Notes: a model not told the origin generated them from the sequence alone. A DNA stretch of 64,000 nt from Fictibacillus nanhaiensis (GCA_016401345.1 JAEACG010000001.1:1240001-1304000); one strand, 5' to 3'. Shown: positions 18,370 through 30,177, counted from the first letter of the stretch. Numbers and translations are program-made.

Positions 18370-19071
18370 TTAAGCTTCTTTTCTAACGAGCGTCTTTTCA
18401 GATGCTCTGTCTTCAGCTATTTTTCTTTTCTTAAGTGTTCCTAATCCTAGAACAAGAAGAACAACAAGAACTTCAAAGCCATATTTGACAAATCCATTCT
18501 CGAAATAAGGAGCCATGAATTTTTCTCCTACGATCATCTTAGAAGCCGTCCATGCAAGAACACCTGCTCCAATTGTAATGATGAACGGGTATTTATCAAT
18601 GACCTTTAGGAACAATGTGCTTCCCCAAACAACAATCGGCACTGAAATCAGTAAACCGATTACCACCAGTAAGAAATCACCATGTGCAGCACCTGCAACG
18701 GCAAGAACGTTATCAAGACCCATTACCGCGTCTGCAATAATGATTGTTCTAATCGCTGCCCAAACATTGTTTTGTGCTTCAATATCATGATCTTTCTCTT
18801 CGATCATCAACTTATAAGCGATAACAACAAGAATTAGTCCACCTGCAAGCAGCAAGCCTGGAATCTTCAGGAGCCATACAACTGCAAGCGTTGCAGCTGC
18901 ACGGATTACAATTGCCCCTACTGTTCCCCAGATGATTACTTTCTTCTGATTTTCCTTCGGCAAGTTTCTAGCTGCCAAGCCGATTACAATTGCGTTATCA
19001 CCAGCTAATACTAAGTCGATAACTACGATCGCCAATAAGGCCGACCAAAAATCTGGTGTTAAAAAATCCAT
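18370..19071 (-). CDS. TerC-family integral membrane protein (YjbE/YceF/YkoY-like)
   Basis: 233 residues, about seven membrane segments, with the two conserved acidic motifs DLVLAGDNAIVIGLA and DAVMGLDNVLAVAGAA. In Bacillus, relatives supply Mn(II) to secreted enzymes and protect against manganese excess. The upstream 70 bp are too short for, and do not show, the yybP-ykoY Mn riboswitch that often precedes such genes. Monocistronic with a strong terminator. Confidence 0.9.
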   Translation of the reverse strand: MDFLTPDFWSALLAIVVIDLVLAGDNAIVIGLAARNLPKENQKKVIIWGTVGAIVIRAAATLAVVWLLKIPGLLLAGGLILVVIAYKLMIEEKDHDIEAQNNVWAAIRTIIIADAVMGLDNVLAVAGAAHGDFLLVVIGLLISVPIVVWGSTLFLKVIDKYPFIITIGAGVLAWTASKMIVGEKFMAPYFENGFVKYGFEVLVVLLVLGLGTLKKRKIAEDRASEKTLVRKEA

Positions 19072-19224
19072 TCAAAAAATCCTCTCTGTTAAACATCTGT
19101 TTAATCATATCGCAGAATAATAATTTCAATAAAGAAAAATTAAAAAATGAGTAATTACGCACACTTTATGCCCTGCCAGGCTTATCCACTTCTACATATA
19201 ATAATAGCAAAGGGGGTGTTTATT

Positions 19225-19410
19225 ATGCGTTCATGTTCATGCAGATGTAAGCCTAGATGCCAATCCTGTGTAAACTTTTGTGGCGTTCCATTATTTTGTC
19301 GAGACATTCATCCTTGCTGTTTTCCTTTCATTCAGCCTCAACCTACACCAGTAACCTCTCCTTTAATTGTTGTTTGTAGTTGCCATCGTTGCTCACAAAG
19401 ACTCAGGTAG
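19225..19410 (+). CDS. Cysteine-rich 61-residue peptide
   Basis: The start is the ATG at 19225, after AAAGGGGGTG; the longer frame adds 26 unlikely residues. Twelve of 61 residues are Cys (positions 4, 6, 8, 12, 15, 19, 25, 31, 32, 51, 53, 56), with a Pro-rich stretch (FIQPQPTPVTSP) between two Cys clusters. Such composition suits metal binding or a disulfide-linked spore-coat component. I do not recognise a family. A terminator follows at 19463. Confidence 0.65.
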   Translation: MRSCSCRCKPRCQSCVNFCGVPLFCRDIHPCCFPFIQPQPTPVTSPLIVVCSCHRCSQRLR

Positions 19411-19462
19411 TATGTTTTAACAGCAATTAGACTGTAACTTCACATCACTGATACGATTGAGT

Positions 19463-19497
19463 GAACGTTTTGTTTCAAAAAAGCGTTCTTTTTTTTT
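19463..19497 (+). terminator. Terminator
   Basis: GAACG with TTTT pairs with AAAA and CGTTC (one bulged G), then nine T. Confidence 0.75.
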
Positions 19498-19552
19498 ATT
19501 AAGGGAATAATGCAGGATAGATTAATAAGATCCATTTATTGGGGGTGTCCTC

Positions 19553-20365
19553 GTGCATTGGTTTATGAAGCAGTGGTTTCATCGTTTCTTTCAAGATAAA
19601 GTATTCGATCTTTCTGCACAGCTTGCTTATTACTTCCTAGTTTCTCTTTTTCCTTTTGTTTTTCTCATTTTTACTATACTCAGCTTCCTGCCTATATCTT
19701 CTTCTTATGTACTATCACTTTTTCAGTCTATTGCACCAGAAGAAGCATATGCTTTACTAGAGTATAATCTAGTCGCTGTATTGGACGAGCATAGAGGAGA
19801 TGTATTATCTGTTTCATTAATTATTATGATATGGTTAGCAACAATCGGAACGCACGCAATCATCCGTGTCTTCAACCAAGCCTACCAAGTTGAGGAGAGC
19901 CGACCTTTTATTAAAGAACTCATTTTAGGCATGTTCCTTACATTCGGCCTTGTGATCGCAGTTATTACTGCCCTTTTACTACCGGTCTTTGGTCGAAACA
20001 TTGGGATTTACATATTTGAACGTACAGGATTTTCTCATCCCGTCTGGCACATTTGGGAAACAGCACGCTACCTGATAGGTTTCTCTGTGCTCCTCTCCAT
20101 TTTCTCAGCTCTCTATCGTTTTGCGCCAAATGTAAGATTAACGTTCAGAAACGTGTGGCCTGGAGCTATTTTTTCAACAGCAGGCTGGCATCTATTTTCT
20201 TACTTATTTTCTTCCTATGTACTTATTTTTGACTACGGTCAGATATATGGAAATTTAGGCGCATTATTAACTTTAATGGTGTGGTTCTATCTCTCTGCCA
20301 TGATCTTAATCACGGGTGGACAGTTGAATGCGATACTTGCATTAAAAAGGGAATTGAGAAAATAA
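19553..20365 (+). CDS. YihY/BrkB-family membrane protein
   Basis: 270 residues, start GTG after GGGGGTG. Six or so membrane segments and the YihY hallmark AYYFLVSLFPFVFLIFTIL near the N-terminus, NQAYQVEESRPF in the middle and YGNLGALLTLMVWFYLSAMILITGGQLNA at the end. These proteins were once called RNase BN but that activity belongs to another gene. Function unknown, perhaps transport. The nearest Bacillus relative is YfkH. Confidence 0.9.
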   Translation: MHWFMKQWFHRFFQDKVFDLSAQLAYYFLVSLFPFVFLIFTILSFLPISSSYVLSLFQSIAPEEAYALLEYNLVAVLDEHRGDVLSVSLIIMIWLATIGTHAIIRVFNQAYQVEESRPFIKELILGMFLTFGLVIAVITALLLPVFGRNIGIYIFERTGFSHPVWHIWETARYLIGFSVLLSIFSALYRFAPNVRLTFRNVWPGAIFSTAGWHLFSYLFSSYVLIFDYGQIYGNLGALLTLMVWFYLSAMILITGGQLNAILALKRELRK

Positions 20366-20463
20366 GAAGATTTTTGAAAACTTCAGTTTCTGTGATTGAC
20401 ATTTTCACATTATCGTAACATCATTGTGTATATATGAAGAATTAACATCTTTTTTTCCGGTCA

Positions 20464-20502
20464 TAATGGATAGTAACGAAAAATTTGCTGACCGGCTAAA
20501 AT
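20464..20502 (+). other. Possible leader hairpin upstream of the YtvI-like gene
   Basis: Near 20457-20503 CCGGTC and GACCGG are placed 27 nt apart in the spacer before the YtvI-like start and could form an RNA hairpin. There is no T-run after it. TTGACA at 20396 is a possible -35 box without a good -10. Evidence is slight. Confidence 0.3.
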
Positions 20503-20523
20503 TACGGAGATCGGGGCTGGAAA

Positions 20524-21558
20524 ATGACTGTAAAAAACTTAATCTTATTACTCATTTTGCTTGCCGGAATCGTCATCTTTGTCTTTTACAGTATACCTCT
20601 CCTTCTCGCATTGCTAACTGCTATAATGCTAGAACCAGTAGTGAAATTGTTTATTAGACTATTTAAAGGCAGACGATTATTGGCCGTCACTGCTACTTTT
20701 ATCTTGTATCTTGCGGGACTTGGTATTTTCTCTTACTGGCTTACGACAACGCTCGTTATTCAGGTTATCGAGTTTATCACTGTTCTACCATCTTATTCCG
20801 TTCATCTGTTCGAAGTGGCAGAGAATACATTTTATGAAATGGAAAACTTTTATGCTAGCTTACCTCCTGAAGTGGTAAGAACACTTGAAGAGGGATTAGT
20901 AGGTTTAAAGGATTATGGCGTTGAAACAGCAAAGAACTTAACATCTGGTATCTTAGGGCTGATCACAGCCATACCTGGATTGTTGATCTACTTTATTATC
21001 TATGTAGTAGCCGTTTTCTTGTTTTCATTGGATCTTCCGCGTTTGTATGCTGAGTTTCTTAACCTGTTTACAACGGCAGCCCGTGAAAAAGTTGAACTGG
21101 TCTTTAGTCAATTATCTAGAGCAACGGTAGGATTTTTTCGTGCTCAGATCATCTTAAGTTTTGTTACATATGCATTGGCATTGATCGGACTTATGATTTT
21201 AGATGTCGAGTATGCTGTGATTCTCGCTCTTTTGATCGTTATTGTTGATATCCTTCCAATCCTCGGAACAGGTTCATTCCTTGTCCCATGGGCCGCTTAT
21301 TCATTCTTTATCAACAATAATGACCATCTTGCATTCGGACTTCTGATCATGTTCGGAGTAATTACGATTGTTCGAAGAATCATCGAACCAAAAATACTCG
21401 GTTCAAGTCTTGGTATATCTGCACTAGCAGCTCTTGTTTCCTTATATATCGGATTCCAGCTTCTAGGCTTTATTGGATTGATTGTCGGTCCCGCTATCGT
21501 CATCATTTATGAAGCATTAAGAAGTGCAGGGTTTATCAAAATAAAGATCGATTTCTAA
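20524..21558 (+). CDS. AI-2E-family transporter, YtvI-like sporulation membrane protein
   Basis: 344 residues with about eight membrane segments, a large loop at 95-150 and the C-terminal block VDILPILGTGSFLVPWAAYSFF ... RRIIEPKILGSSLGISALAALVSLYIGFQLLGFIGLIVGPAI that defines the AI-2E/PerM family. The family includes TqsA-type exporters and the Na+/H+ antiporters of alkaliphiles; the YtvI subgroup is found in spore formers. Start ATG after GGGGCTGG. Terminator at 21561. The subgroup is my best guess. Confidence 0.85.
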   Translation: MTVKNLILLLILLAGIVIFVFYSIPLLLALLTAIMLEPVVKLFIRLFKGRRLLAVTATFILYLAGLGIFSYWLTTTLVIQVIEFITVLPSYSVHLFEVAENTFYEMENFYASLPPEVVRTLEEGLVGLKDYGVETAKNLTSGILGLITAIPGLLIYFIIYVVAVFLFSLDLPRLYAEFLNLFTTAAREKVELVFSQLSRATVGFFRAQIILSFVTYALALIGLMILDVEYAVILALLIVIVDILPILGTGSFLVPWAAYSFFINNNDHLAFGLLIMFGVITIVRRIIEPKILGSSLGISALAALVSLYIGFQLLGFIGLIVGPAIVIIYEALRSAGFIKIKIDF

Positions 21559-21560
21559 CG

Positions 21561-21597
21561 AAAAACGTGTTTCCTGTAATAGGAAACACGTTTTTTT
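21561..21597 (+). terminator. Terminator of the YtvI-like gene
   Basis: A 12-bp perfect stem, ACGTGTTTCC with GGAAACACGT at its core, followed by seven T. Confidence 0.95.
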
Positions 21598-21709
21598 GTA
21601 TTTATAGGTTAGAAACACCTGCAATGTTGGGAATTATAAAGAATAAGTAAAAAAAATGAGAAATTCATACGAATACTTTATAAGGTGAATAATTATTGGA
21701 GGAATATCG

Positions 21710-22744
21710 ATGAGTACTGCTACGAAAGAACGCGATTATTATTTTGACAACGCAAAGTTTATTCTAATTTTCCTTGTCGTGTTCGGGCACTTTATTTCCC
21801 CGATAAAAAGTCAAAACGAGTGGCTTTACACGATCTACAACTTTATATATACCTTTCATATGCCTGCGTTTATTTTGATAGCGGGATTCTTTACAAAAGG
21901 TGTTTGGCGTGACGGTTATCTTCCAAAAATCTTTAAAAAGGTTTTGATTCCTTATTTGGTATTTCAACTAATCTACAGCTTTTTCTATTATGATTTGTAT
22001 GGTAAAAGTGAAGTTAAGCTAGACTTCTTTTCTCCACATTGGACGCTTTGGTTCTTATTAAGTCTAGTTTTCTGGAACATACTTTTAAAAGTCTTTGTGA
22101 AAATGAAGTATCCGCTCGTACTTGCCATAGGTATAGGAGTTGCAGTAGGCTACATTCATGATATTGGTACATTTTTAAGTCTCCTTCGAACATTTGTCTT
22201 CTTCCCTGTTTTCTTGCTTGGACATCTGCTTGAAAAGAGAGACTTCAAAAAGATTTTACGTCCGAGAGCCAAAATCGTCTCAGCTGCTTTCTTAGTCGTA
22301 CTATTTGTTACGTATCATTTTATTTTTCCTAACGGAACAAAAGAATGGCTTCTCTCGTCATCTTCTTACTCGGAAATCCTTGGATACAACGATTGGTATG
22401 GGGGTATTGTCAGACTCGCTATGTACGGTGTCATGTTTGCGGCGACCTTCAGCTTTTTAGCACTTCTGCCCCGCAGAAGAATGTTCTTCACTGAATTCGG
22501 TGAACGCACATTATATATCTATCTGTTGCATGGATTTGTGTTGAAATACTTGTTTACAACAGATTTATTTGCATCTATTGAGGAAAACGGCGCATACTTC
22601 ATGCTTCTGTTCTTAGCTGTTATCGTAACTCTATTTCTAGCTAGCAAACCCGTTATCGCACTAACACAGCCGTTTATAGAGCTACGTTGGTCTAAGCTTA
22701 AAAAAATGTTAAAACCAAAGCCCTCTCAGCCTAGAGAGAGCTAG
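21710..22744 (+). CDS. Acyltransferase-3 family membrane protein
   Basis: 344 residues, about ten membrane segments. N-terminal RDYYFDNAKFILIFLVVFGHF and YTFHMPAFILIAGFF are the acyltransferase-3 signatures (the His in FGH is the usual active-site residue); the C-terminus has GERTLYIYLLHGFVLKY. Such enzymes O-acetylate sugars, polymers or lipids at the membrane. GGAGG precedes the ATG. No glycan cluster is nearby, so the acceptor is unknown. Monocistronic. Confidence 0.88.
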   Translation: MSTATKERDYYFDNAKFILIFLVVFGHFISPIKSQNEWLYTIYNFIYTFHMPAFILIAGFFTKGVWRDGYLPKIFKKVLIPYLVFQLIYSFFYYDLYGKSEVKLDFFSPHWTLWFLLSLVFWNILLKVFVKMKYPLVLAIGIGVAVGYIHDIGTFLSLLRTFVFFPVFLLGHLLEKRDFKKILRPRAKIVSAAFLVVLFVTYHFIFPNGTKEWLLSSSSYSEILGYNDWYGGIVRLAMYGVMFAATFSFLALLPRRRMFFTEFGERTLYIYLLHGFVLKYLFTTDLFASIEENGAYFMLLFLAVIVTLFLASKPVIALTQPFIELRWSKLKKMLKPKPSQPRES

Positions 22745-22759
22745 TTTTCATAGAGAAAG

Positions 22760-22793
22760 CACCGCTAAGCCGAAATGGCTAGCGGTGTTTTTT
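22760..22793. terminator. Terminator between converging genes
   Basis: CACCGCTAAGCC and GGCTAGCGGTG pair (one bulged A) with a GAAAT loop, followed by six T on the plus strand. On the minus strand it could also stop the hut operon, though the T-run there is weaker. Confidence 0.88.
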
Positions 22794-22842
22794 CGTTTCG
22801 AAAAGAATATAATAAATAGAAAGAGTGCTATTAAAATAAATT

Positions 22843-23095
22843 CTAAGACCCTTGCTTATAGTAATGTTGTTTTGCCTCTGCTAACACACGTAACGGAAGT
22901 TTGTCAGCGAGTTTAAACGCTTCTTTTTCGTCTAACTCCAAGGTCGTTACAAGCTTTTCTATCTTTTCTTCAGAAGGAATCATCCTTCCCTTTTCAATAT
23001 CAGCCATGTATTGAGGAGTAATACTTAATCTTCGAGCAAGCTCTGATTTACTCAATCCTTTTTGGTTTCTGGACATTTCTATAAACCTTCCAAAT

Positions 23096-23103
<8 letters not shown>
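22843..23103 (-). CDS. XRE-family helix-turn-helix protein, last gene of the hut operon
   Basis: 86 residues. A single N-terminal HTH (GLSKSELARRLSITPQYMADIEKGRMIPSEEKIEKLV) of the lambda Cro/C1 type and a short C-terminal tail (LADKLPLRVLAEAKQHYYKQGS). Its ATG overlaps the hutG stop by 8 bp (ATGAGTGA), so the two are translationally coupled. The classical Bacillus hut operon does not, to my knowledge, end in such a gene. It may regulate hut, or sense another signal; no target is visible. Confidence 0.85.
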
Positions 23104-25319
<2,216 letters not shown>

Positions 25320-25332
25320 TCACACTCCTTTT

Positions 25333-26994
25333 TTATTTCTCGATCATTGGCAGATCTACGCCTTTTTCTTTTGCCGTCTCAATCGCAAGGTCATAACCTG
25401 CATCAGCATGTCTAACGATTCCCATTCCAGGATCACTTGTTAATACACGCTCTAAACGACGAGCTGCTTCTTCTGTTCCATCTGCTACAACGACCATTCC
25501 GGCATGAAGAGAATACCCCATCCCAACACCGCCACCATGGTGAACAGAGACCCAGCTCGCTCCGTTTACTGCATTGATCATCGCGTTTAAAATCGGCCAG
25601 TCCGAAACGGCATCACTGCCATCCTTCATTCCTTCTGTTTCACGATTAGGCGAAGCAACTGAACCGCAATCCAAGTGATCACGCCCGATTACGATTGGTG
25701 CTGACAATTCTCCGCTAGCTACCATTTCGTTGATGATTTTTCCAAACTTCGCACGTTCACCATATCCTAACCAACAGATACGGGAAGGAAGGCCTTGAAA
25801 CTGTACTTTTTCCTGAGCCATCTTGATCCATTTGCAGAGGTGCTCGTTATCACTAAACTCTCGTAAAATTACTTCATCCGTTTTTCTGATATCTTCAGGA
25901 TCGCCCGATAACGCAACCCATCTAAATGGTCCTTTCCCTTCACAGAACAATGGGCGTATAAAAGCTGGTACGAATCCTGGGAAATCGAATGCGTCTTTTA
26001 CTCCTTCGTCAAGTGCTACTTGTCTGATGTTATTCCCATAATCGAATACGACAGAACCTTTCTTCTGCATCTCAAGCATAGCCTGAACGTGAACCGCCAT
26101 AGATTGCTTTGATTTTTCGATATATTGTTCCTGATGACGTTTACGAAGTTCTTCTCCTTCTTCCATAGAAAAACCTACTGGTAAGTAACCATGCAACGGG
26201 TCATGTGCAGAAGTCTGATCCGTAACAAGATCAGGAATCTCTCCCATCTCGATCATCTTTGGTAAAAGTTCAGCAGCGTTCCCTAGAAGACCAATCGATA
26301 AGGGCTCACCTTTGGCCGCATATTCTTTCGCCATGCTTAATGCTTCATCTAAACTCTTTGTCATTTTATCTAGGTATCTCGTATCCAAACGGCGTTGAAT
26401 CCTTGTTTCGTCTACATCGATAGCGATCACAACGCCATCGTTCATTGTTACTGCTAGAGGTTGTGCGCCTCCCATACCTCCGAGACCTGCTGTTAGCGTG
26501 ATCGTTCCTTTTAGTGATCCGTTAAAATGTTTGCGAGCAGCTTCGGCAAATGTTTCATACGTCCCTTGCAGGATGCCTTGTGTGCCAATATAGATCCAGC
26601 TTCCTGCAGTCATTTGGCCGTACATCATCAGACCTCTTTTTTCAAGATCACGGAATGTCTCCCAATTTGCCCATGCAGGAACAAGGTTGGAGTTCGCGAG
26701 TAAAACACGCGGAGCATCAGTATGCGATTTAAATACGGCGACCGGCTTTCCAGATTGTACGAGAAGGGTTTCGTCATTCTCTAAACGTTCTAATGTTTCT
26801 ATGATCTTATGATAAGAGTCCCAGTTTCGAGCAGCTTTACCAATTCCTCCATAAACGACAAGCTCATCAGGATTTTCCGCTACTTCACCATCTAAATTGT
26901 TCATAAGCATTCGAATTGCCGCTTCTTGCACCCATCCTTTTGCAGATAGTTTCGTACCTCTTGCAGCTGATATAGAATGTTTTACGTTTGACAT
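25333..26994 (-). CDS. hutU: Urocanate hydratase
   Basis: 553 residues, full length. NAD+-dependent enzyme converting urocanate to imidazolonepropionate. Motifs include [13 protein letters not shown] (NAD site), the YGERAKFG region with the conserved Cys in [11 protein letters not shown], and [31 protein letters not shown] precedes the ATG. 16 bp after hutH. Confidence 0.97.
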   Translation of the reverse strand: MSNVKHSISAARGTKLSAKGWVQEAAIRMLMNNLDGEVAENPDELVVYGGIGKAARNWDSYHKIIETLERLENDETLLVQSGKPVAVFKSHTDAPRVLLANSNLVPAWANWETFRDLEKRGLMMYGQMTAGSWIYIGTQGILQGTYETFAEAARKHFNGSLKGTITLTAGLGGMGGAQPLAVTMNDGVVIAIDVDETRIQRRLDTRYLDKMTKSLDEALSMAKEYAAKGEPLSIGLLGNAAELLPKMIEMGEIPDLVTDQTSAHDPLHGYLPVGFSMEEGEELRKRHQEQYIEKSKQSMAVHVQAMLEMQKKGSVVFDYGNNIRQVALDEGVKDAFDFPGFVPAFIRPLFCEGKGPFRWVALSGDPEDIRKTDEVILREFSDNEHLCKWIKMAQEKVQFQGLPSRICWLGYGERAKFGKIINEMVASGELSAPIVIGRDHLDCGSVASPNRETEGMKDGSDAVSDWPILNAMINAVNGASWVSVHHGGGVGMGYSLHAGMVVVADGTEEAARRLERVLTSDPGMGIVRHADAGYDLAIETAKEKGVDLPMIEK

Positions 26995-27010
26995 GTCAAA
27001 ATACCTCCTT

Positions 27011-28537
27011 TTAATGTGCTAACTTTTGAATTTTAGATCCGATTAAGATGTCATTCCACGATGTATCAAGGATCCATGAAGCAACAGCTTCCATATCCTT
27101 GTGGAACATACGGTCACACTGTATCGTCGGACAAACGATTCTTCCTTGTTCATATACTTTCTTTGTTTTAGGTGCGAGCTTTTCAGGTCCTCGGAAATCT
27201 GCAGCCTGCATCGCACAGATTAATTCAACGGCCAGCACTCGTCTTGCATTTGCAATGATCTGAGCCGCATGTCTAGAGGCAATCGTACCCATACTCACAT
27301 GATCTTCTTGATTAGCTGATGAAGGAATCGAATCGACACTTGCAGGGTGCGCCAATGTTTTATTTTCTGAAACGAGCGATGCAGCAGCATATTGCATGAT
27401 CATCGCACCTGACTCAAGCCCTGGATTCGGACTTAAGAAACCAGGTAAGTCACTCAACTGAGGATTGACCATCCGTTCGATCCGTCGCTCTGAAATGTTC
27501 GCCCATTCTGCTGCGGCGAGCTTCAGAAAGTCCATTGCAAAAGCGATAGGCTGACCATGAAAATTCCCACCTGATATGATTTTGTTTCCGTCATCAAAGA
27601 TCAGTGGGTTATCCGTTGCAGCATTCATCTCGATTTCAAGCTTTTCTTTTACATAACCAAGAACCTGCCACGAGGCCCCATGTACTTGAGGGATGCATCT
27701 TAACGAATATGCATCTTGCACCCTGATCTCACCTTGTTTCGTTGTCAGCTGACTGCCTTCTAAATATTCTCTTAAACGCTTTGCAACATCTACCTGCTCT
27801 TGATAACCTCGAGCAAGATGAACATCTTCATCAAACGCATCTGTTATGCCTCGTAAACTTTCTGTGGTAAGCGCAGCAATCGCATCTGCCATGAGTCCGA
27901 TGCGTTCCGCTTCTATATAGGCAGCAATACCTTGTGCTGTCATGGCTTGCGTTCCATTGATCAAGGCAAGCCCTTCTTTCGCTGTTAAGACGACAGGTTC
28001 AATTCCCGCTCTCTTTAAAGCATCCTGACCAGAAATACGTTCTCCCTTGTAGTACGCTTCTCCCTCACCTACTAACACAAGGGCTAAGTGAGAAAGCGGT
28101 GCAAGATCTCCACTCGCTCCAAGCGATCCTTGTTGCGGAACAACAGGATGAACATTCTTCTCGACTAATTCTAGTAACCTTTCGATTACGATTGGCCTGA
28201 TACCCGAAAAGCCTTTTAGAAGAGCATTTGCTCTTAAAATAAGCATAAGACGACTGATCGTCTCAGGAAACGGTTCTCCGATTCCACACGCATGGCTGCG
28301 GATCAGATTGATCTGCAATGTCTCCACATCATCTCTAGAAATAAAAACATCGCTAAACTTTCCGAAGCCAGTCGTGATTCCGTACACCACTTTACCTTCA
28401 GCCACAATCGCTTCAACCGCTTTCCGGCTGTCAGCCACTTTCTTCATACTGACCGGGCAAGCTTCAATGGGTTCATTCTCATGCAGAATCCGCTTGATCT
28501 CTTCCATCGAAAGCGTATTACCTGTTAATGTAATCAT
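27011..28537 (-). CDS. hutH: Histidine ammonia-lyase
   Basis: 508 residues from the ATG at 28535-28537 (GAGGG 6 nt upstream), the usual family length; the longer frame adds 16 unlikely residues. The Ala-Ser-Gly triad that forms the MIO cofactor is at 141-143 in [18 protein letters not shown]. It deaminates L-histidine to urocanate. It is the first enzyme gene, 486 bp downstream of hutP across the regulated leader. Confidence 0.97.
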   Translation of the reverse strand: MITLTGNTLSMEEIKRILHENEPIEACPVSMKKVADSRKAVEAIVAEGKVVYGITTGFGKFSDVFISRDDVETLQINLIRSHACGIGEPFPETISRLMLILRANALLKGFSGIRPIVIERLLELVEKNVHPVVPQQGSLGASGDLAPLSHLALVLVGEGEAYYKGERISGQDALKRAGIEPVVLTAKEGLALINGTQAMTAQGIAAYIEAERIGLMADAIAALTTESLRGITDAFDEDVHLARGYQEQVDVAKRLREYLEGSQLTTKQGEIRVQDAYSLRCIPQVHGASWQVLGYVKEKLEIEMNAATDNPLIFDDGNKIISGGNFHGQPIAFAMDFLKLAAAEWANISERRIERMVNPQLSDLPGFLSPNPGLESGAMIMQYAAASLVSENKTLAHPASVDSIPSSANQEDHVSMGTIASRHAAQIIANARRVLAVELICAMQAADFRGPEKLAPKTKKVYEQGRIVCPTIQCDRMFHKDMEAVASWILDTSWNDILIGSKIQKLAH

Positions 28538-28653
28538 CTTCATCCCTCTTTTACTAAGGTTCTTTTCTTTATTATTCTTCTTCATTAAAAGTGCAAAGTG
28601 CGTGTTTTTTTTACAACTGCGAAAATTGTGCCTTAGAAAACTTCATTGAGCAG

Positions 28654-28905
28654 TTGATTGGAGTGTAAGATGCGAGACTCCTGTGGGACAGGTGGGCAGT
28701 CCGAAAAGTGGAAGTGGCTCGTTCAGCCCCGACAAGCAAAAGTAAATGGGCTATGAAGGCGCACTATGCCTTCTTGACCGTTTAACTTTTGACCTCGAGG
28801 GGCTAGCCACTACAACTAGGCAGGTGAGACACTTAAGAGTAAAACGTCCGAATGTGGCTCACCGCCTGCCCCACGGAAAGCGAGTATCTGGAACGGAAGT
28901 CAACC
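28654..28905 (+). repeat. Dispersed structured repeat, copy 1 (expanded), in the hut leader
   Basis: 252 bp beginning TTGATTGGAGTGTAAG and ending CTGGAACGGAAGTCAACC. Both ends match the element at 42634-42764 (opposite orientation), including GCGAGACTCCTG, GGTGAGAC and CGGAAAGCGAG. The middle holds an extra block of roughly 130 bp with nested inverted repeats: AAGTGGCT/AGCCACT, AGCCCC/GGGGCT, CAAAAGT/ACTTTTG and GAAGGC/GCCTTC. The ends themselves can pair imperfectly (TTGA/TCAA, AGAT/ATCT, GCGAG/CTCGC-like). It lies between the HutP-controlled terminator and hutH and would be transcribed in the hut mRNA. Similar sequences are common between genes in Bacillaceae, with no function known to me. 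Confidence 0.85.
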
Positions 28906-28954
28906 ACTTTCAAAAGCAACAAGTACTGCTTTAATAAAGACTTACATCACATAC

Positions 28955-28995
28955 AAAAAGAGCGCACCCGAAAGAAAACTCTTTCGAATACGCCC
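28955..28995 (-). terminator. Regulated terminator in the hutP-hutH spacer
   Basis: On the minus strand a hairpin of about 16 bp with several G-U pairs (inner CGAAAGA/TCTTTCG) is followed by TTTTTG. It directly follows the triple NAG motif bound by HutP, as in B. subtilis, where HutP with histidine and Mg2+ prevents termination. Confidence 0.85.
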
Positions 28996-28996
28996 C

Positions 28997-29013
28997 CTCA
29001 TCACTAGTTACTA
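28997..29013 (-). promoter_or_regulatory. HutP-binding RNA motif (UAG-N4-UAG-N4-GAG)
   Basis: The transcript reads UAG-UAAC-UAG-UGAU-GAG just after the hutP stop and abutting the terminator stem. Three NAG triplets with 4-nt spacers is the known HutP recognition pattern. An additional UAG follows the hutP stop a few bases further upstream. Confidence 0.88.
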
Positions 29014-29023
29014 TGGGCACTAT

Positions 29024-29458
29024 TTAAATATGATTGATTCCTAGACCGATCGCTTCATGCTCTAATCCTTTTACAGGAGCTCCGATCGTTCCGTAGAGAG
29101 CGACTGCTATCCAGTCACCTTCTTCTTTTTTCTCATATGGATTACCGCGAACAACGATGAAACGCAAACCTACAGTTCTAAGAACGGTTCCAAGCTGAAC
29201 CTGTCCTCTTGTCACCCCATGAAAAGCTTCCATGATGGCATGATATAAAGAATGTGTTTCACGATAAATCCCAGTTTGAATGATATTTTCACTTTTGGCC
29301 GCTGTTTCAATGGCAGCTACTACCTTTTGTGAATCCATTGAACCGGCTTTGCCTACGCAATACTTCCAGCCCAATTTCTCGATCTCAGGCAGATAACTTT
29401 CATCTAATACCCCTAACATGGCCATCTTTCCGATCAAACGTTCATTTGATAATGCCAT
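29024..29458 (-). CDS. hutP: HutP, histidine-dependent antiterminator
   Basis: 144 residues from the ATG at 29456-29458. Strongly like B. subtilis HutP over its whole length: [46 protein letters not shown] (metal/histidine-binding His residues) and [24 protein letters not shown]. HutP forms a hexamer that, with L-histidine and Mg2+, binds NAG repeats in the leader and disrupts the terminator before hutH. First gene of the operon, with its own promoter and cre site. Confidence 0.96.
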   Translation of the reverse strand: MALSNERLIGKMAMLGVLDESYLPEIEKLGWKYCVGKAGSMDSQKVVAAIETAAKSENIIQTGIYRETHSLYHAIMEAFHGVTRGQVQLGTVLRTVGLRFIVVRGNPYEKKEEGDWIAVALYGTIGAPVKGLEHEAIGLGINHI

Positions 29459-29499
29459 TGCATGAATCACTCTTTCTCTAACGGCTAATAACTACTTAT

Positions 29500-29528
29500 A
29501 GTGTATGCGTTTACAATTTGTCCGTCAA
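29500..29528 (-). promoter_or_regulatory. hut promoter with overlapping CcpA cre site
   Basis: TTGACG (29523-29528), 17-bp spacer, TACACT (29500-29505) on the minus strand. Inside it, TGTAAACGCATACA (29502-29515) matches the cre consensus TGWAANCGNTNWCA at 13 of 14 positions. So carbon catabolite repression by CcpA is expected, as in B. subtilis hut. Confidence 0.85.
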
Positions 29529-29639
29529 TTCCCTTTCAACAACTTATCACAGCAGTATAGTAAAGAAAATGACACGTATAATCTATCAAACTAGCGGTAA
29601 GAATGATAGTAAGAAATATAACGGAATGAGGGTTGTTAC

Positions 29640-30098
29640 ATGTTAAACGTACAAAAAGAAATTGCACTTGCTTCAATGTCACGCACTCCACAGTTCGAGG
29701 AAGATGTGAATGACTTTTTTATCGCTTATGACAAAGGACATAACCCGTTACTGCTCTTACCTACTACAAAAGGTTTTCTCCCTGAAGGACAGGTGTACGC
29801 GATCGCATTTATTAAAAAAGAAAATAATTCATATCAATTTACTCTTTCAGATAAAATTATGCCTTTTTCGATGAATGAGGCAACGCTCATTCATGATCAG
29901 CTCGGTTTCTTCTTCGGTCCTGATAATAATATGCTTTCTTCCTTTTTTAAAGGTGATACGTATGGCGCATATGTAGTCTGGACAAAGCATATGGTCACGC
30001 AATTGATCAACGAAACTCTTCAAAATTGGCATAATACATCAGATGATTCACAGCGCGAAAAACACAAGACGCGATTAACTATGCTTCTTCAAGCCTAG
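29640..30098 (+). CDS. Hypothetical 152-residue protein
   Basis: The ATG follows GAGGGT. A soluble protein of mixed alpha/beta character (ALASMSRTPQFEEDVNDFFIAYDKGHNPLLLLPTT...). No membrane segment or signal peptide, no known motif. It is divergent from hutP and ends at a two-way terminator. I do not recognise the family. Codon use and length support a real gene. Confidence 0.7.
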   Translation: MLNVQKEIALASMSRTPQFEEDVNDFFIAYDKGHNPLLLLPTTKGFLPEGQVYAIAFIKKENNSYQFTLSDKIMPFSMNEATLIHDQLGFFFGPDNNMLSSFFKGDTYGAYVVWTKHMVTQLINETLQNWHNTSDDSQREKHKTRLTMLLQA

Positions 30099-30110
30099 GT
30101 AAAAATAATA

Positions 30111-30177
30111 AAACTGACTGCTAACTTCCCTCTTTCCTATGAGCAACAGATTGAGGAAGCCTAACAGTCAGTTTTTT
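30111..30177. terminator. Two-way terminator
   Basis: Long hairpin whose outer stem is AAACTGACTG with CAGTCAGTTT, and whose inner part pairs TTCC with GGAA. T-runs on both strands serve the hypothetical gene (plus) and the GerAB-like gene (minus). Confidence 0.88.

Noticed and set aside
19072-19146. yybP-ykoY manganese riboswitch for the TerC gene
   Set aside because: The spacer is too short and lacks the conserved loops.
28746-28934. 62-residue plus-strand frame in the hut leader
   Set aside because: It lies in the structured repeat, antisense to the hut transcript, with no ribosome site.
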